Source: Spirochaetota bacterium
GTDB lineage: Bacteria > Spirochaetota > UBA4802 > JAFGDQ01
Assembly (NCBI GenBank): GCA_016932015.1
Contig: JAFGDQ010000059.1
Coordinates: 1-64,000 of the forward strand
Direction of reading: 5' to 3'
Length of the DNA: 64,000 bases
The stretch's first letter is position 1; the number at the start of each line of letters is the position of its first letter. Below, piece after piece: positions 1 through 7,435 of this stretch. The position numbers were made by a program, and so were the translations under genes. The notes below the pieces were generated by a model, which worked only from the letters and a program-made list of their open reading frames with translations, ran no database searches and was not told the DNA's origin.

Positions 1-86
1 AATAGAGAACGTTTTAAAAATGCCATCCTGTTCCATTTAGGTGGGTTGGATGTCATGCCTGCTCTCACCATATAGTCTGAAGAGCC
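1..86. mobile_element. Possible end of an ISL3-family insertion sequence
   Basis: Read on the minus strand, the Z1 reading frame loses its family pattern exactly where the sequence GGCTCTTCAGAC begins (positions 86 down to 75). GGCTCTTC-type ends are typical of ISL3-family terminal inverted repeats. From there to the window edge neither frame resembles a Z1 protein and no gene is visible. The inference is that an element inserted into the Z1 gene and its transposase lies outside the window. A plain frameshift in the run of seven A/T at 89-95 is the alternative. Confidence 0.35.
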
Positions 87-997
87 ACTTTTTTTAATAC
101 GGCAATACATGGTTTACCAGTGTCTTTTAGAGCAATAGAACCTGCATTAAAATCTTTTTGGGCCTTAGTCAATCTGAAAATTGGTTGTGATGGTGATCTT
201 ATCTCACCTTTTACAAACTTGTCTCTATAGTTTTGTCCCTCTCTTATACTTTTTTGTTCATAGTAGTCTTTTTCACCGGCATCTAGACTTTCCCATCCCA
301 TTACTTCCATATCAAGTCTAGCCTGGGTCTGATCTCGCAGGATGTTTGAGCGTCCTGAAAGTACTATTATCATTCTATAACCTAAATCTACTGCTTTGGC
401 AATCACTGCGCTATAATTTGCAGTTTTTCCACTTTGTACGTATCCTACTACTAACCCCTTTGTCGTTGTTAGAGAGTGTCCTAACGGGTCATTCAGATGA
501 TTTAGAATTCTAGTTGTACTCTTATCAACACTATCGACGGCTTCTTCATCCCATCTCTTAGTTTTTAGCAGGTGGTTTCTGTATCTTTCCCAATAACCAT
601 ACTCATTGAACCTGCTGACCTGTACCCAGTCTTCGTGGTTTTCATTTCCAGATATGACAGATGGGCCGGTTTTAGGTTCATTAGGTGGAATACTGTTACT
701 GAGACTCTTAGCAAGAGCAGTTCCTTCTATATCAAGTTTTGAAAATATTAATTCCCTTCTTTCTTTCGAACGTGGCATGGTGTTGGAGGTCCATCGTCCT
801 TCGGCATTTTCCCATATCGCGAAAATTGATCGCCATAGCTTTGTTTCAGGGTCGTTTTCATCTTCAGGTATTCCATAAGAAAGGCAATGACCAATTTCTT
901 CAGACGTAAACTCAAGTGTATGAAGCTCATTTCTTATTGACAATGGCCGCGTTCGGGCATTGAGTACCAAGAGAAGCTCTTTTCTGATATTATCCAT
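65..997 (-). pseudogene. Z1-domain ATPase, N-terminal fragment (interrupted)
   Basis: This is the start of a Z1 superfamily helicase-like ATPase, the motor protein found next to restriction-like genes in the MutL/MORC-linked R-M systems and related islands. The fragment has 310 codons; family members are usually far longer (several hundred more residues). A Walker A motif GYVQSGKT is at residues 185-192 and a conserved SGRSNILRDQT segment at 214-224. After residue 303 (PCIAVLKK) the expected continuation is lost and a stop follows within seven codons, next to an IS-like end. Without the later ATPase motifs it should be inactive. It begins one base after the DUF4420 stop, so the three leftward genes were one operon. 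The fragment identity is firm; the cause of the break is inferred. Confidence 0.75.
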
Positions 998-998
998 A

Positions 999-1994
999 TT
1001 ATTCTCCGTATCTCTGCGCCTCTAAAAAGACTTCATCTATTTTTTTTCGAGTGTATTCAACAGAAGATAAATTCAGAACGTATCTACCCCTTTCAATTAG
1101 CCTAGCTGTGCTTTCGCCAAATATACAATTTAATTTACTTCTATTAAGAACTGGTATTGAATCTGATATTTCAACAATAGAAGGAGTACCGTCAGACTTC
1201 ATTGAAAAATTCAAACTAGAGGCTTCAGTTAAAGAATTCAAGACAACATTTATTCTATTTTCCAAAATTTCTTTTACAGCAGAGGTCAATTTTTCAGAGA
1301 TCGAATTTACCAGAAATTTAATAGATTTACCACCATCCTCAATGGGAGTATGAAAAGCATGAATGATTACTATCCATGAACGATCTGCATCTAACTGCTC
1401 AAAACTTGAAATTTCTACTACATTTATTTGTTTTGAAGTAGTTTTAATTTCAATTGCTGTTCTTCCAAATGAAAAATCATTTGGCTGCCCCAGTGGTCCG
1501 GTCCAGTTTAGCACTATAGAATCAGGGTCTATTTTAGAATTTTTCAGAACCAAGTAGATTACATAGAGTTCTCCCCATAAACCTACAAGAGTAAATGGGG
1601 ATGGTGTAAGGGGTTGAGCTAAAATCGCCTTGTATTGATTATAAGATTTGGTTATAGAGTCTTTTGGAGAATAATTTTCTGTAATAATATTGTTTGAAAT
1701 GGAATAAAAGAAATCCAGAACTGCTTCCAACAGGTTTGGCAATTCGCATTTAATGGCCAGATAACTGTAATTTGCAGTATTGGCCTTTTCGTAAGTAAAT
1801 CTAATCAGGTGTGGAAGGGATGAAATTTCTGTAGAAAATGATTTATCATCTCTCATTTGCAACTCAATCCCCATTGAAGGTCTGATCACTAACACACATC
1901 GATCAGACCCATATAATGGAATCGGAGTATCATGATCATTCTTCAGGTAACTGCATAAGGATTGCCAATTCAACATTTTTGAATGATCAGGCAT
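999..1994 (-). CDS. PD-(D/E)XK nuclease-like protein (DUF4420 family)
   Basis: The 331-residue protein matches the DUF4420 family of PD-(D/E)XK nuclease-fold proteins that travel with Z1 ATPases and AIPR proteins. The candidate active-site residues are present: Glu142 in GLWGELYV, Asp173 in GQPNDFSFG and Glu182-x-Lys184 in AIEIKTTS. An intact nuclease centre is therefore plausible. Its start overlaps the end of the AIPR gene by eight bases and its stop is one base from the Z1 start, which indicates translational coupling. The likely role is the DNA-cutting subunit of an anti-phage or restriction-like system. No partner methyltransferase is visible in the window, so self-protection is unexplained unless it is encoded beyond the left edge. 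Confidence 0.8.
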   Translation of the reverse strand: MPDHSKMLNWQSLCSYLKNDHDTPIPLYGSDRCVLVIRPSMGIELQMRDDKSFSTEISSLPHLIRFTYEKANTANYSYLAIKCELPNLLEAVLDFFYSISNNIITENYSPKDSITKSYNQYKAILAQPLTPSPFTLVGLWGELYVIYLVLKNSKIDPDSIVLNWTGPLGQPNDFSFGRTAIEIKTTSKQINVVEISSFEQLDADRSWIVIIHAFHTPIEDGGKSIKFLVNSISEKLTSAVKEILENRINVVLNSLTEASSLNFSMKSDGTPSIVEISDSIPVLNRSKLNCIFGESTARLIERGRYVLNLSSVEYTRKKIDEVFLEAQRYGE

Positions 1995-3723
1995 TCAACC
2001 ACTCCTCTGTTTCAGCTTTTTGTACAACAAGTTTCCAAGTATTTTCTCTTTTTGCGTGCTCCTTTATAGAACGGTCAGTACCTAAAGCAATAAAAAAGGA
2101 ATGCACCTTTTCGAGAAGAATCTTCATTTTTTCATCTATCATCAGAGGGACTTCCTGCCCCATATGGATTCTTTCAAGGTATTCAGGAAAATTTGTAGAC
2201 CATGATAAAATTGCACATGCATATTCAACGATACAGGAGCGACCTTCACCAATTCCCATACTACGAGCAAGTTTTGTAATGCTTTTTACAAGAATGACTT
2301 TACCAATAAGCTTCCTGTACCAGTCCAAATCAGGTACAAATCCTTCCGGAATGTTCTCAAGAAAATCTACCTGACATTTTGTTTCACCACGTGAAGAAAT
2401 CCATGGTTTCTGTGCAAATATGCACTCTACTCGAGCAACAATTCCTTTTTCAATAGAAAAAATTTTAGGATAGGTTTCTTCAAATTTCTTACGCTCAATA
2501 TGTCCACGCTTTTTATTCTGTGCCAATTCTGCATCATATTCTTTCCTGACTCGACTGAAATACCATTTATATTGTTCGGTTCCCTTTCTAAATACAGCTT
2601 GTGTTGAAAGCTCTTTTATTTTTCTATAAAGTGGATTATGTGAACTTAGGTCTGCTTCCTTAATGGCATTTTGGGTGTTTGAGGTTTCTGCTATCCGCTC
2701 AATCCAGTCCATGTGCTTTTCCTGATGTTTTACATGAATTATTTTTGCAGTGACCATTACACTGGACAGACATTCAGATATATTAACATTATATTCATTT
2801 GCCAGAACAGCTATTGTCTGACCACCATTTACAATTTGGGTATCTTCAATTCGGTTAAGGTCATTTTGAGGTGAAAGCAAAATATTACTCACTGTAATTG
2901 TTAGTCCATTGTTATAAGCAAGAAAGCGTTGCGGTTGTGTTAATATTGTTTCTTGTATTTTTTTGTTCTTTTTCCCCCTAAGGCCAAGGAATGCTCTGAC
3001 GTTTTTTTGAAGCAATCGTTGTCCATGTTCTCTGAATGATTTGGCGAGTGATATAGCTGGGAAAGCGGCTAAATAAACATCATGGTCGTCCATTTCATGT
3101 ACAAGAAAGCATTTAACAATATTTCCATCAAATTCAATTGTCGGGCCTTGTGCTGCCCCCTCGCTGCTCAGACAAAGGTCTTCAATGCCGCAAAATCTGA
3201 AATCTGTATGGATGTCTTCAGGTAGTTTGTTTTTAAGCCTTGTTCTGAACTTCTTCTGCAGATTGGGAATAGTGATGCTTGAGTCGGTAATTACTCGAAC
3301 AAGTATTGATTCGGGGCATGGTATAAGGTTTTGGATTCTTCGAATCAGGCTCTCGACTGATGTTGGAACAACACGTTTAGTCGGGATACAGAGACTATGT
3401 AGAATAGCTATGGTTTTTTCAAATGCATTTGTGATTTCACTCTTTATTTCTTCTTCGGGTTTATTTCCTTTAATAAAAAGAAGAAACTCTACAATTGGTT
3501 GATCATTTTCTGGCCAACAAATGGCGTCAACCCTGTATCCATACTCATCTATCAGTACAATCTCAGGCTCATCGATGAGCATCCCTGATTCATAGAGAAT
3601 CTCGGAACAGGCTCTAACAAATGATTCCCTTTCTTCATTGTTCGTTGTACATTCATCATACAGTTCGATCTGGCGGTTTTCCAATTCATTGTGGAAAAGT
3701 GCGATTGTGTTAATATCAATCAT
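1987..3723 (-). CDS. AIPR family (abortive infection phage resistance) protein
   Basis: The 578-residue protein carries the AIPR domain named from lactococcal abortive-infection proteins. Signature segments are RAFLGLRGKK (243-252), RFLAYNNGLT (266-275) and TQIVNGGQT (295-303), followed by a helical C-terminal half. The N-terminal 200 residues include a VDAICW / IVEFLLFIKG stretch (65-86) that looks like part of a degenerate nuclease fold. It is the first gene of the leftward AIPR, DUF4420, Z1 operon. In many islands these three families occur beside a cytosine methyltransferase and a MORC-type ATPase; neither is here. Family assignment is firm; the molecular activity of AIPR proteins is poorly known. 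Confidence 0.85.
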   Translation of the reverse strand: MIDINTIALFHNELENRQIELYDECTTNNEERESFVRACSEILYESGMLIDEPEIVLIDEYGYRVDAICWPENDQPIVEFLLFIKGNKPEEEIKSEITNAFEKTIAILHSLCIPTKRVVPTSVESLIRRIQNLIPCPESILVRVITDSSITIPNLQKKFRTRLKNKLPEDIHTDFRFCGIEDLCLSSEGAAQGPTIEFDGNIVKCFLVHEMDDHDVYLAAFPAISLAKSFREHGQRLLQKNVRAFLGLRGKKNKKIQETILTQPQRFLAYNNGLTITVSNILLSPQNDLNRIEDTQIVNGGQTIAVLANEYNVNISECLSSVMVTAKIIHVKHQEKHMDWIERIAETSNTQNAIKEADLSSHNPLYRKIKELSTQAVFRKGTEQYKWYFSRVRKEYDAELAQNKKRGHIERKKFEETYPKIFSIEKGIVARVECIFAQKPWISSRGETKCQVDFLENIPEGFVPDLDWYRKLIGKVILVKSITKLARSMGIGEGRSCIVEYACAILSWSTNFPEYLERIHMGQEVPLMIDEKMKILLEKVHSFFIALGTDRSIKEHAKRENTWKLVVQKAETEEWLNA

Positions 3724-3965
3724 TTTCAGAATTGTCCTCGTTTCAATCGTTTCATCGCAAATCCCTATCTATACTTTACATCTATTCATACTTCAATACT
3801 AACTGTACAAGCTCCTATTTTAACTTTATTTCCTCCCTCATACTTCCAGATACAAAACGTTTATCAATGAAAAAACATATCTTATTAAAGTTTTCATGCT
3901 TTTAACATAATTTTCTATCAGTATTTTAGTAAAGGAACGTTCATTTATTGCAAAACGTAAAGTCC

Positions 3966-4018
3966 CCCTCCGGGCGATTGCGTCATCATTAGGATGACGA
4001 GGGGGGCGAAGCAGCAAT
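3966..4018. repeat. Palindromic intergenic repeat overlapping the kwaB 3' end
   Basis: A perfect hairpin CGTCATC / GATGACG (3981-3987 and 3993-3999, loop ATTAG) is flanked by C-rich and G-rich arms (ccccc near 3964-3968, gggggg at 4001-4006). It resembles the bacterial repeats that read GATTGCTTCG...AATGACG. It supplies the last nine codons and the stop of kwaB and could also act as its terminator. A similar but degenerate unit lies at 43943-44014. Confidence 0.55.
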
Positions 4019-4987
4019 CTTCCCGGTCGCAATATACTCATTATCAGTCAGCTGCGACCGCTCATAATCGTCATTCAAAATTCTCGCCATAACCTGCAAA
4101 TCAGACTTCTCGTCAATACTCCAAACCTTATTCTCTTTATTCAAATCCAGGTTCCAGTTATAACGCTTATTCAGTTTCACCAGCTTATCAAACTCAACCT
4201 GCTTATAATAACCGTTCACCCTTGCGGAATGCATCTTGTGAGCAAGGCGCTTGCTCCGGCCAATCTTCTCATTCACCGCATCAGCATCAGCAAAGGTTAC
4301 AGAATAATTCATATCAGCAACCTTACCCTTTTCAAGCTCGCGGATAAGTTCAACAGCATTGGCCCGGTAATAATTCTCAAAATTAAAGATATTTTCAAAA
4401 GATGATATTTTCGTAACAATAAAAGTATTCCTGAAATAAAAGAAATCCATAGAATTGTTAAGATAATAAGTCTTCTCCTTAAGCAGCTTAAACTTGTCAC
4501 CCTGCTCAATAAAAAAAGACTTACCCGAGCTCAGCATTCTGCTCGTCTGAAACTTCTGAAAAAATAAAATCTCCTCCACCCTGTTTCCAGATCCGCATTC
4601 AAACCTTACAACCCATGATTTTAACTTCCTTTCCTCAACATCATCCCTCTTGTAAATTTTGCACAGCGAAGCACCCGTAGCCATATCCAGAATGTCCTTA
4701 AACATCCCCACCTCGCCCGAACCAATCCTGAAAATACTCTGCTTGTCATCAGGATTATACTCGGGAATAGAATCGTTCTCTTCCTGCAAATAGCCGCCGA
4801 TAACGTCCGTCAAATATTCGGAGCAGATGCTTTTAACATTCTCAACAATGTCCTGATTAATATTAAGGCTGTACAGCGAAAGCGGGTCGTTTTTAACATT
4901 TCTGTATTCAAGCAGATAAAGGAAGGTATTCGAATCCTGCAAATAATCATTTGAAATGAGCTCTCTTATCTCTTTACTGTTTATCAT
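3989..4987 (-). CDS. kwaB: Kiwa defence protein KwaB (DUF4868)
   Basis: This 332-residue protein fits KwaB, the soluble DUF4868 component of the two-gene Kiwa anti-phage system. The family core is visible at about residues 139-207: EILFFQKFQTSR, then a LLKEKTYYLNNSMDFFYF stretch and ISSFENIFNFENYY. It is directly downstream of a small four-helix membrane protein that fits KwaA, and the reading frames overlap by 14 bases, the expected Kiwa arrangement. KwaB is understood to work with membrane-bound KwaA to block phage replication after infection. The last residues, IAASPPSSS, come from an intergenic repeat, so the natural C-terminus has probably been replaced. Activity may or may not survive that change. 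Confidence 0.8.
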   Translation of the reverse strand: MINSKEIRELISNDYLQDSNTFLYLLEYRNVKNDPLSLYSLNINQDIVENVKSICSEYLTDVIGGYLQEENDSIPEYNPDDKQSIFRIGSGEVGMFKDILDMATGASLCKIYKRDDVEERKLKSWVVRFECGSGNRVEEILFFQKFQTSRMLSSGKSFFIEQGDKFKLLKEKTYYLNNSMDFFYFRNTFIVTKISSFENIFNFENYYRANAVELIRELEKGKVADMNYSVTFADADAVNEKIGRSKRLAHKMHSARVNGYYKQVEFDKLVKLNKRYNWNLDLNKENKVWSIDEKSDLQVMARILNDDYERSQLTDNEYIATGKIAASPPSSS

Positions 4988-5552
4988 TACCGTTCCCTTT
5001 CAGCAAATGCAGTTCATTATGGATCTGAACAGCATCAATAGTCTTTTTATATTTCAAAGAATAAGCATCCAAACGCGAAATCAGCATTACAGTCCGCGCC
5101 TCTTTCCACCCGCTCTTCTTCCACTCCACCTTGATAATATGATAACCAAACAAAGCAAGCACAGGATTAATAGCAATCATATCAGTTCTGATATAAAGAA
5201 TACAAATTACAAATAGGATAAATAACGCCACAGCAATACGTCTCTCAGCAGGAAAACCCAGGAAAGGCAGAATGTAGGTGAAAATATACGCAACCAGCTG
5301 ATTATCCATATTCTCAACTTTAACAATATTCATCTTCTCCCAGCCGCTCGCCCTGACCCTGAAATGCCGCAGCAAAAAAAACAGGAGGATAATAAGAATA
5401 ATCATTAAAACAATAAGCAGCGGAGAACAAATCCTGTGCGCGAAGAAAGGAAATTCAAAACCATTAAAATCAATAATCAGGCAGATAATCCCCAGGGGAA
5501 TATATGAGGTAAAAAATAGAATAAGTTTCGAAAACAGTGTCAGCTTCTGCAT
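4974..5552 (-). CDS. kwaA: Kiwa defence membrane protein KwaA
   Basis: The 192-residue protein has four hydrophobic segments (about residues 5-27, 40-63, 86-104 and 107-127) and a basic C-terminal cytoplasmic tail. Size, topology and position just upstream of a DUF4868 gene fit KwaA, the inner-membrane sensor of the Kiwa system. KwaA has few invariant motifs, so the call leans on context. A GGGAA ribosome site precedes the ATG. The pair is co-directional with the AIPR/DUF4420/Z1 operon, which makes a defence island of at least five genes. Confidence 0.75.
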   Translation of the reverse strand: MQKLTLFSKLILFFTSYIPLGIICLIIDFNGFEFPFFAHRICSPLLIVLMIILIILLFFLLRHFRVRASGWEKMNIVKVENMDNQLVAYIFTYILPFLGFPAERRIAVALFILFVICILYIRTDMIAINPVLALFGYHIIKVEWKKSGWKEARTVMLISRLDAYSLKYKKTIDAVQIHNELHLLKGNGNDKQ

Positions 5553-5729
5553 TTATTTCCCGGAACATTAAATTTAAAAACCGGCAGGAACGGAATACTA
5601 TATATCAGTCATCTTCACCCGCGTATAATAATTTTCAACAAATAATTGGCAAATTTAACTATTTTTAACCAGTTATCACCCGATAAAACATTTTAATTAA
5701 CATATTACAACCACACAGCCTTCTGTAGA

Positions 5730-5777
5730 GGCAATTCATGAATTGCCCATAAATGAATTGCCCCTGGTGAATTGCCT
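5730..5777. repeat. GGCAATTCATGAATTGCC palindrome cluster
   Basis: A perfect 18-bp palindrome at 5730-5747 is followed at once by further half-units (AATGAATTGCCCCT and GTGAATTGCC) up to about 5777. A partial copy, GGCAATTCATGATTTGCCCC, sits at 7260-7279 just after the DUF4442 gene. These resemble short dispersed intergenic palindromes common in several phyla. Confidence 0.6.
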
Positions 5778-5801
5778 CAAATTGCCCGGCAGCCGCCTCA
5801 T

Positions 5802-5855
5802 CAATAATTACATATTCCCGTACCCCGTAGAGACGCACGGCCATGCGTCTCAAAA
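5802..5855. repeat. GAGACGCACGG palindromic repeat, copy 1
   Basis: The core is a near-perfect palindrome at 5830-5851 (GAGACGCACGG followed by its complement with one mismatch), preceded by CCCCGTA. The 25 bases before it (TCATCAATAATTACATATTCCC) also match copy 2 closely, so the repeated unit is at least 50 bp and not only the hairpin. Confidence 0.65.
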
Positions 5856-6233
5856 CTCTCAAAAACAAACACCCGGACAGAACCGCGCGCCAGAGCGCTC
5901 GGCAGCTTCGCCCTTGCCGTAAAAACATGGCAGCAGATGACAAAAGAGGAAAAACACGTCTGAACAGGAAAAGCCCGCAGCAGCTCACAGCAATAACTGC
6001 AGCAAACGCCAACACCCCGCCAAAGCGCAAAATCTATGCCCGAATATTGCCCTTTTCAAAAGTCTTCTCCCGATCCACACCGTTTCAGAACCGTTCCTTC
6101 TCCTTACCACCATTACCGCGTACGCGGCAGCGCCAACCTGATCCTGAACCCCGGTCAAAAAACCCGGCATTCACCCGGAATAAAACCAAATCTTGTAACA
6201 TACTCTGTTTCCAGAACAAAAAAACCGACAATC

Positions 6234-6294
6234 ATCTCATTAAAAATTACAAATCCCCTCTCCCCGTAGAGACGCACGGCCGTGCGTCTCAAAC
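6234..6294. repeat. GAGACGCACGG palindromic repeat, copy 2
   Basis: A perfect 22-bp palindrome at 6269-6290 is preceded by the same TCTCATTAAAAATTACAAAT-like leader seen in copy 1 and followed by CAAAC in both. The copies lie 439 bp apart in direct orientation. Confidence 0.65.
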
Positions 6295-6332
6295 CTTCCG
6301 CCAAAATATCACACCCTCCCGGCCCGGTGACC

Positions 6333-6395
6333 TCTCCTTCCAGCCTGGTCAGCATCTCCTTCCAGGCCAGTCAGCAGTCCTACCAGGGCTGTGCC
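6333..6395. repeat. 22-bp tandem repeat, about 2.5 units
   Basis: Two adjacent 22-bp units (6333-6354 and 6355-6376) both start TCTCCTTCCAG and end GTCAGCA, differing at three central positions. A third, weaker partial unit (TCCTACCAGGGCTG) follows. It lies between the second palindromic repeat and the DUF4442 gene. Confidence 0.6.
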
Positions 6396-6622
6396 CCCTC
6401 CTTCCACCGTAGATACAGTGTCTAAATTAAACATAAAAAATAAAAATGCATTATTATTGATAAATCGAATGGAAAAATCGCATCAAGTGAATAAAAAGCA
6501 GTAAAACCCACAAAAAAGTTCCCGGAAATATTCAGGCAAAGTAAACAATCCCGGCAGCAAACCAAAACAAACTCCGTAAAACCTGAGTTCAGGAAATCAG
6601 GAATAAATCCTTCCAATTAATC

Positions 6623-6653
6623 TTGACAACAAACCCCGCAGGCGCTCTCTAAT
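6623..6653 (+). promoter_or_regulatory. Candidate promoter of the DUF4442 gene
   Basis: A consensus -35 TTGACA (6623-6628) is followed 19 bases later by TCTAAT (6648-6653), a fair -10. It lies about 50 bases before the ATG of the only gene in this stretch. The long spacer keeps confidence low. Confidence 0.3.
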
Positions 6654-6703
6654 ACCTTAAATAATCAATTCAGAAAAAGAACTGATACAGAAGCTAAAAC
6701 CAC

Positions 6704-7231
6704 ATGAAAACAATATTCAAAACCCATAGAAAAGAATCCCTCAAATCAAAAATAGTAAGAGTTGTCTTTACCCTTTTCCCCGCATACAGAAGAACAGGAG
6801 GCCGCGTAGTATTTCTCTCATCAGACTTCAGGGAAGCACACATAAGACTCTCAATGAACTGGCGTACAGTCACAGTAAAAGGCGCGGTATTCGGAGGAAG
6901 CATATACGGCTCACTCGACCCGGTATACATGTCGCAGCTCGTGCACCTTCTAGGCAAAGACTATGTTTTGTGGGATAAAACCGCCACAATCAAATACATA
7001 AAACCCATAAGGGGAACAGTATACGCAAAATTTTTAATAACAGACGAAATACTCGGGGAAATTAAAACGCATGTAAAAAATAACAGCAAATACACAATAC
7101 ACCTCGACGTAGTTTATCAGGACAAACACGGAACGGTCTACGCAGAAGTGATCAAAGGCATATACATAGCAGATAAAACCTACTATCGAAACAAAATAAA
7201 CGGTACAATCCCGGTACCGGACAACAGCTGA
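6704..7231 (+). CDS. DUF4442 hotdog-fold (thioesterase-like) protein
   Basis: The 175-residue protein matches DUF4442, a hotdog-fold family related to acyl-CoA thioesterases (PaaI/YiiD-like). Family features are FPAYRRTGGRVVFLS near residues 25-39, the MNWRTVTVKGAVFGGSIYG stretch (around 51-69) that normally contributes to the active-site helix, and DKTATIKYIKP near 90-100. The substrate is unknown; a coenzyme-A thioester is likely. It stands alone between repeats with no operon partner, and no signal peptide is seen. Codons here favour C and A at third positions, like the surrounding skewed DNA. Confidence 0.75.
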   Translation: MKTIFKTHRKESLKSKIVRVVFTLFPAYRRTGGRVVFLSSDFREAHIRLSMNWRTVTVKGAVFGGSIYGSLDPVYMSQLVHLLGKDYVLWDKTATIKYIKPIRGTVYAKFLITDEILGEIKTHVKNNSKYTIHLDVVYQDKHGTVYAEVIKGIYIADKTYYRNKINGTIPVPDNS

Positions 7232-7435
7232 AAAAAATCACAATTTCTGTAAAAACCGGGGCAATTCATGATTTGCCCCTGCATGCATCATAAATTTTGC
7301 ATACATGCATTATTAATTACCCCAGCATAATTTTGTGTGCCTGTAATATGTTAATAAAAATGTTCTGTGATGTTATAATTAGTAAGAACAGTTAAATCTG
7401 AGGATTATTAAAGAAGAAAATAAAAAGAAAAAAAA

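Larger units (their letters stand above)
5553..6703. other. Repeat-rich stretch without a credible gene (1.15 kb)
   Basis: Open frames here are low-complexity, rich in Pro, Arg and Lys, overlap on both strands and match nothing I recognise. The stretch holds at least three kinds of short repeat, listed separately: GGCAATTCATGAATTGCC palindromes, two copies of a GAGACGCACGG palindrome and a 22-bp tandem repeat. The strand is strongly skewed toward A and C from about 5850 to 6420. It looks like decayed or repeat-colonised DNA at the border of the defence island. Confidence 0.6.

Noticed and set aside
5665-6030. A 121-codon leftward open frame
   Set aside because: Built over the GGCAATTCATGAATTGCC and GAGACGCACGG palindromes; Arg/Cys/Leu-rich with no family pattern.
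5843-6412. A 189-codon rightward open frame in the repeat-rich gap
   Set aside because: Pro/Arg/Lys-rich, no domain, crosses both repeats and the tandem units, no ribosome site and overlaps a similar frame on the other strand; it follows from A/C skew.
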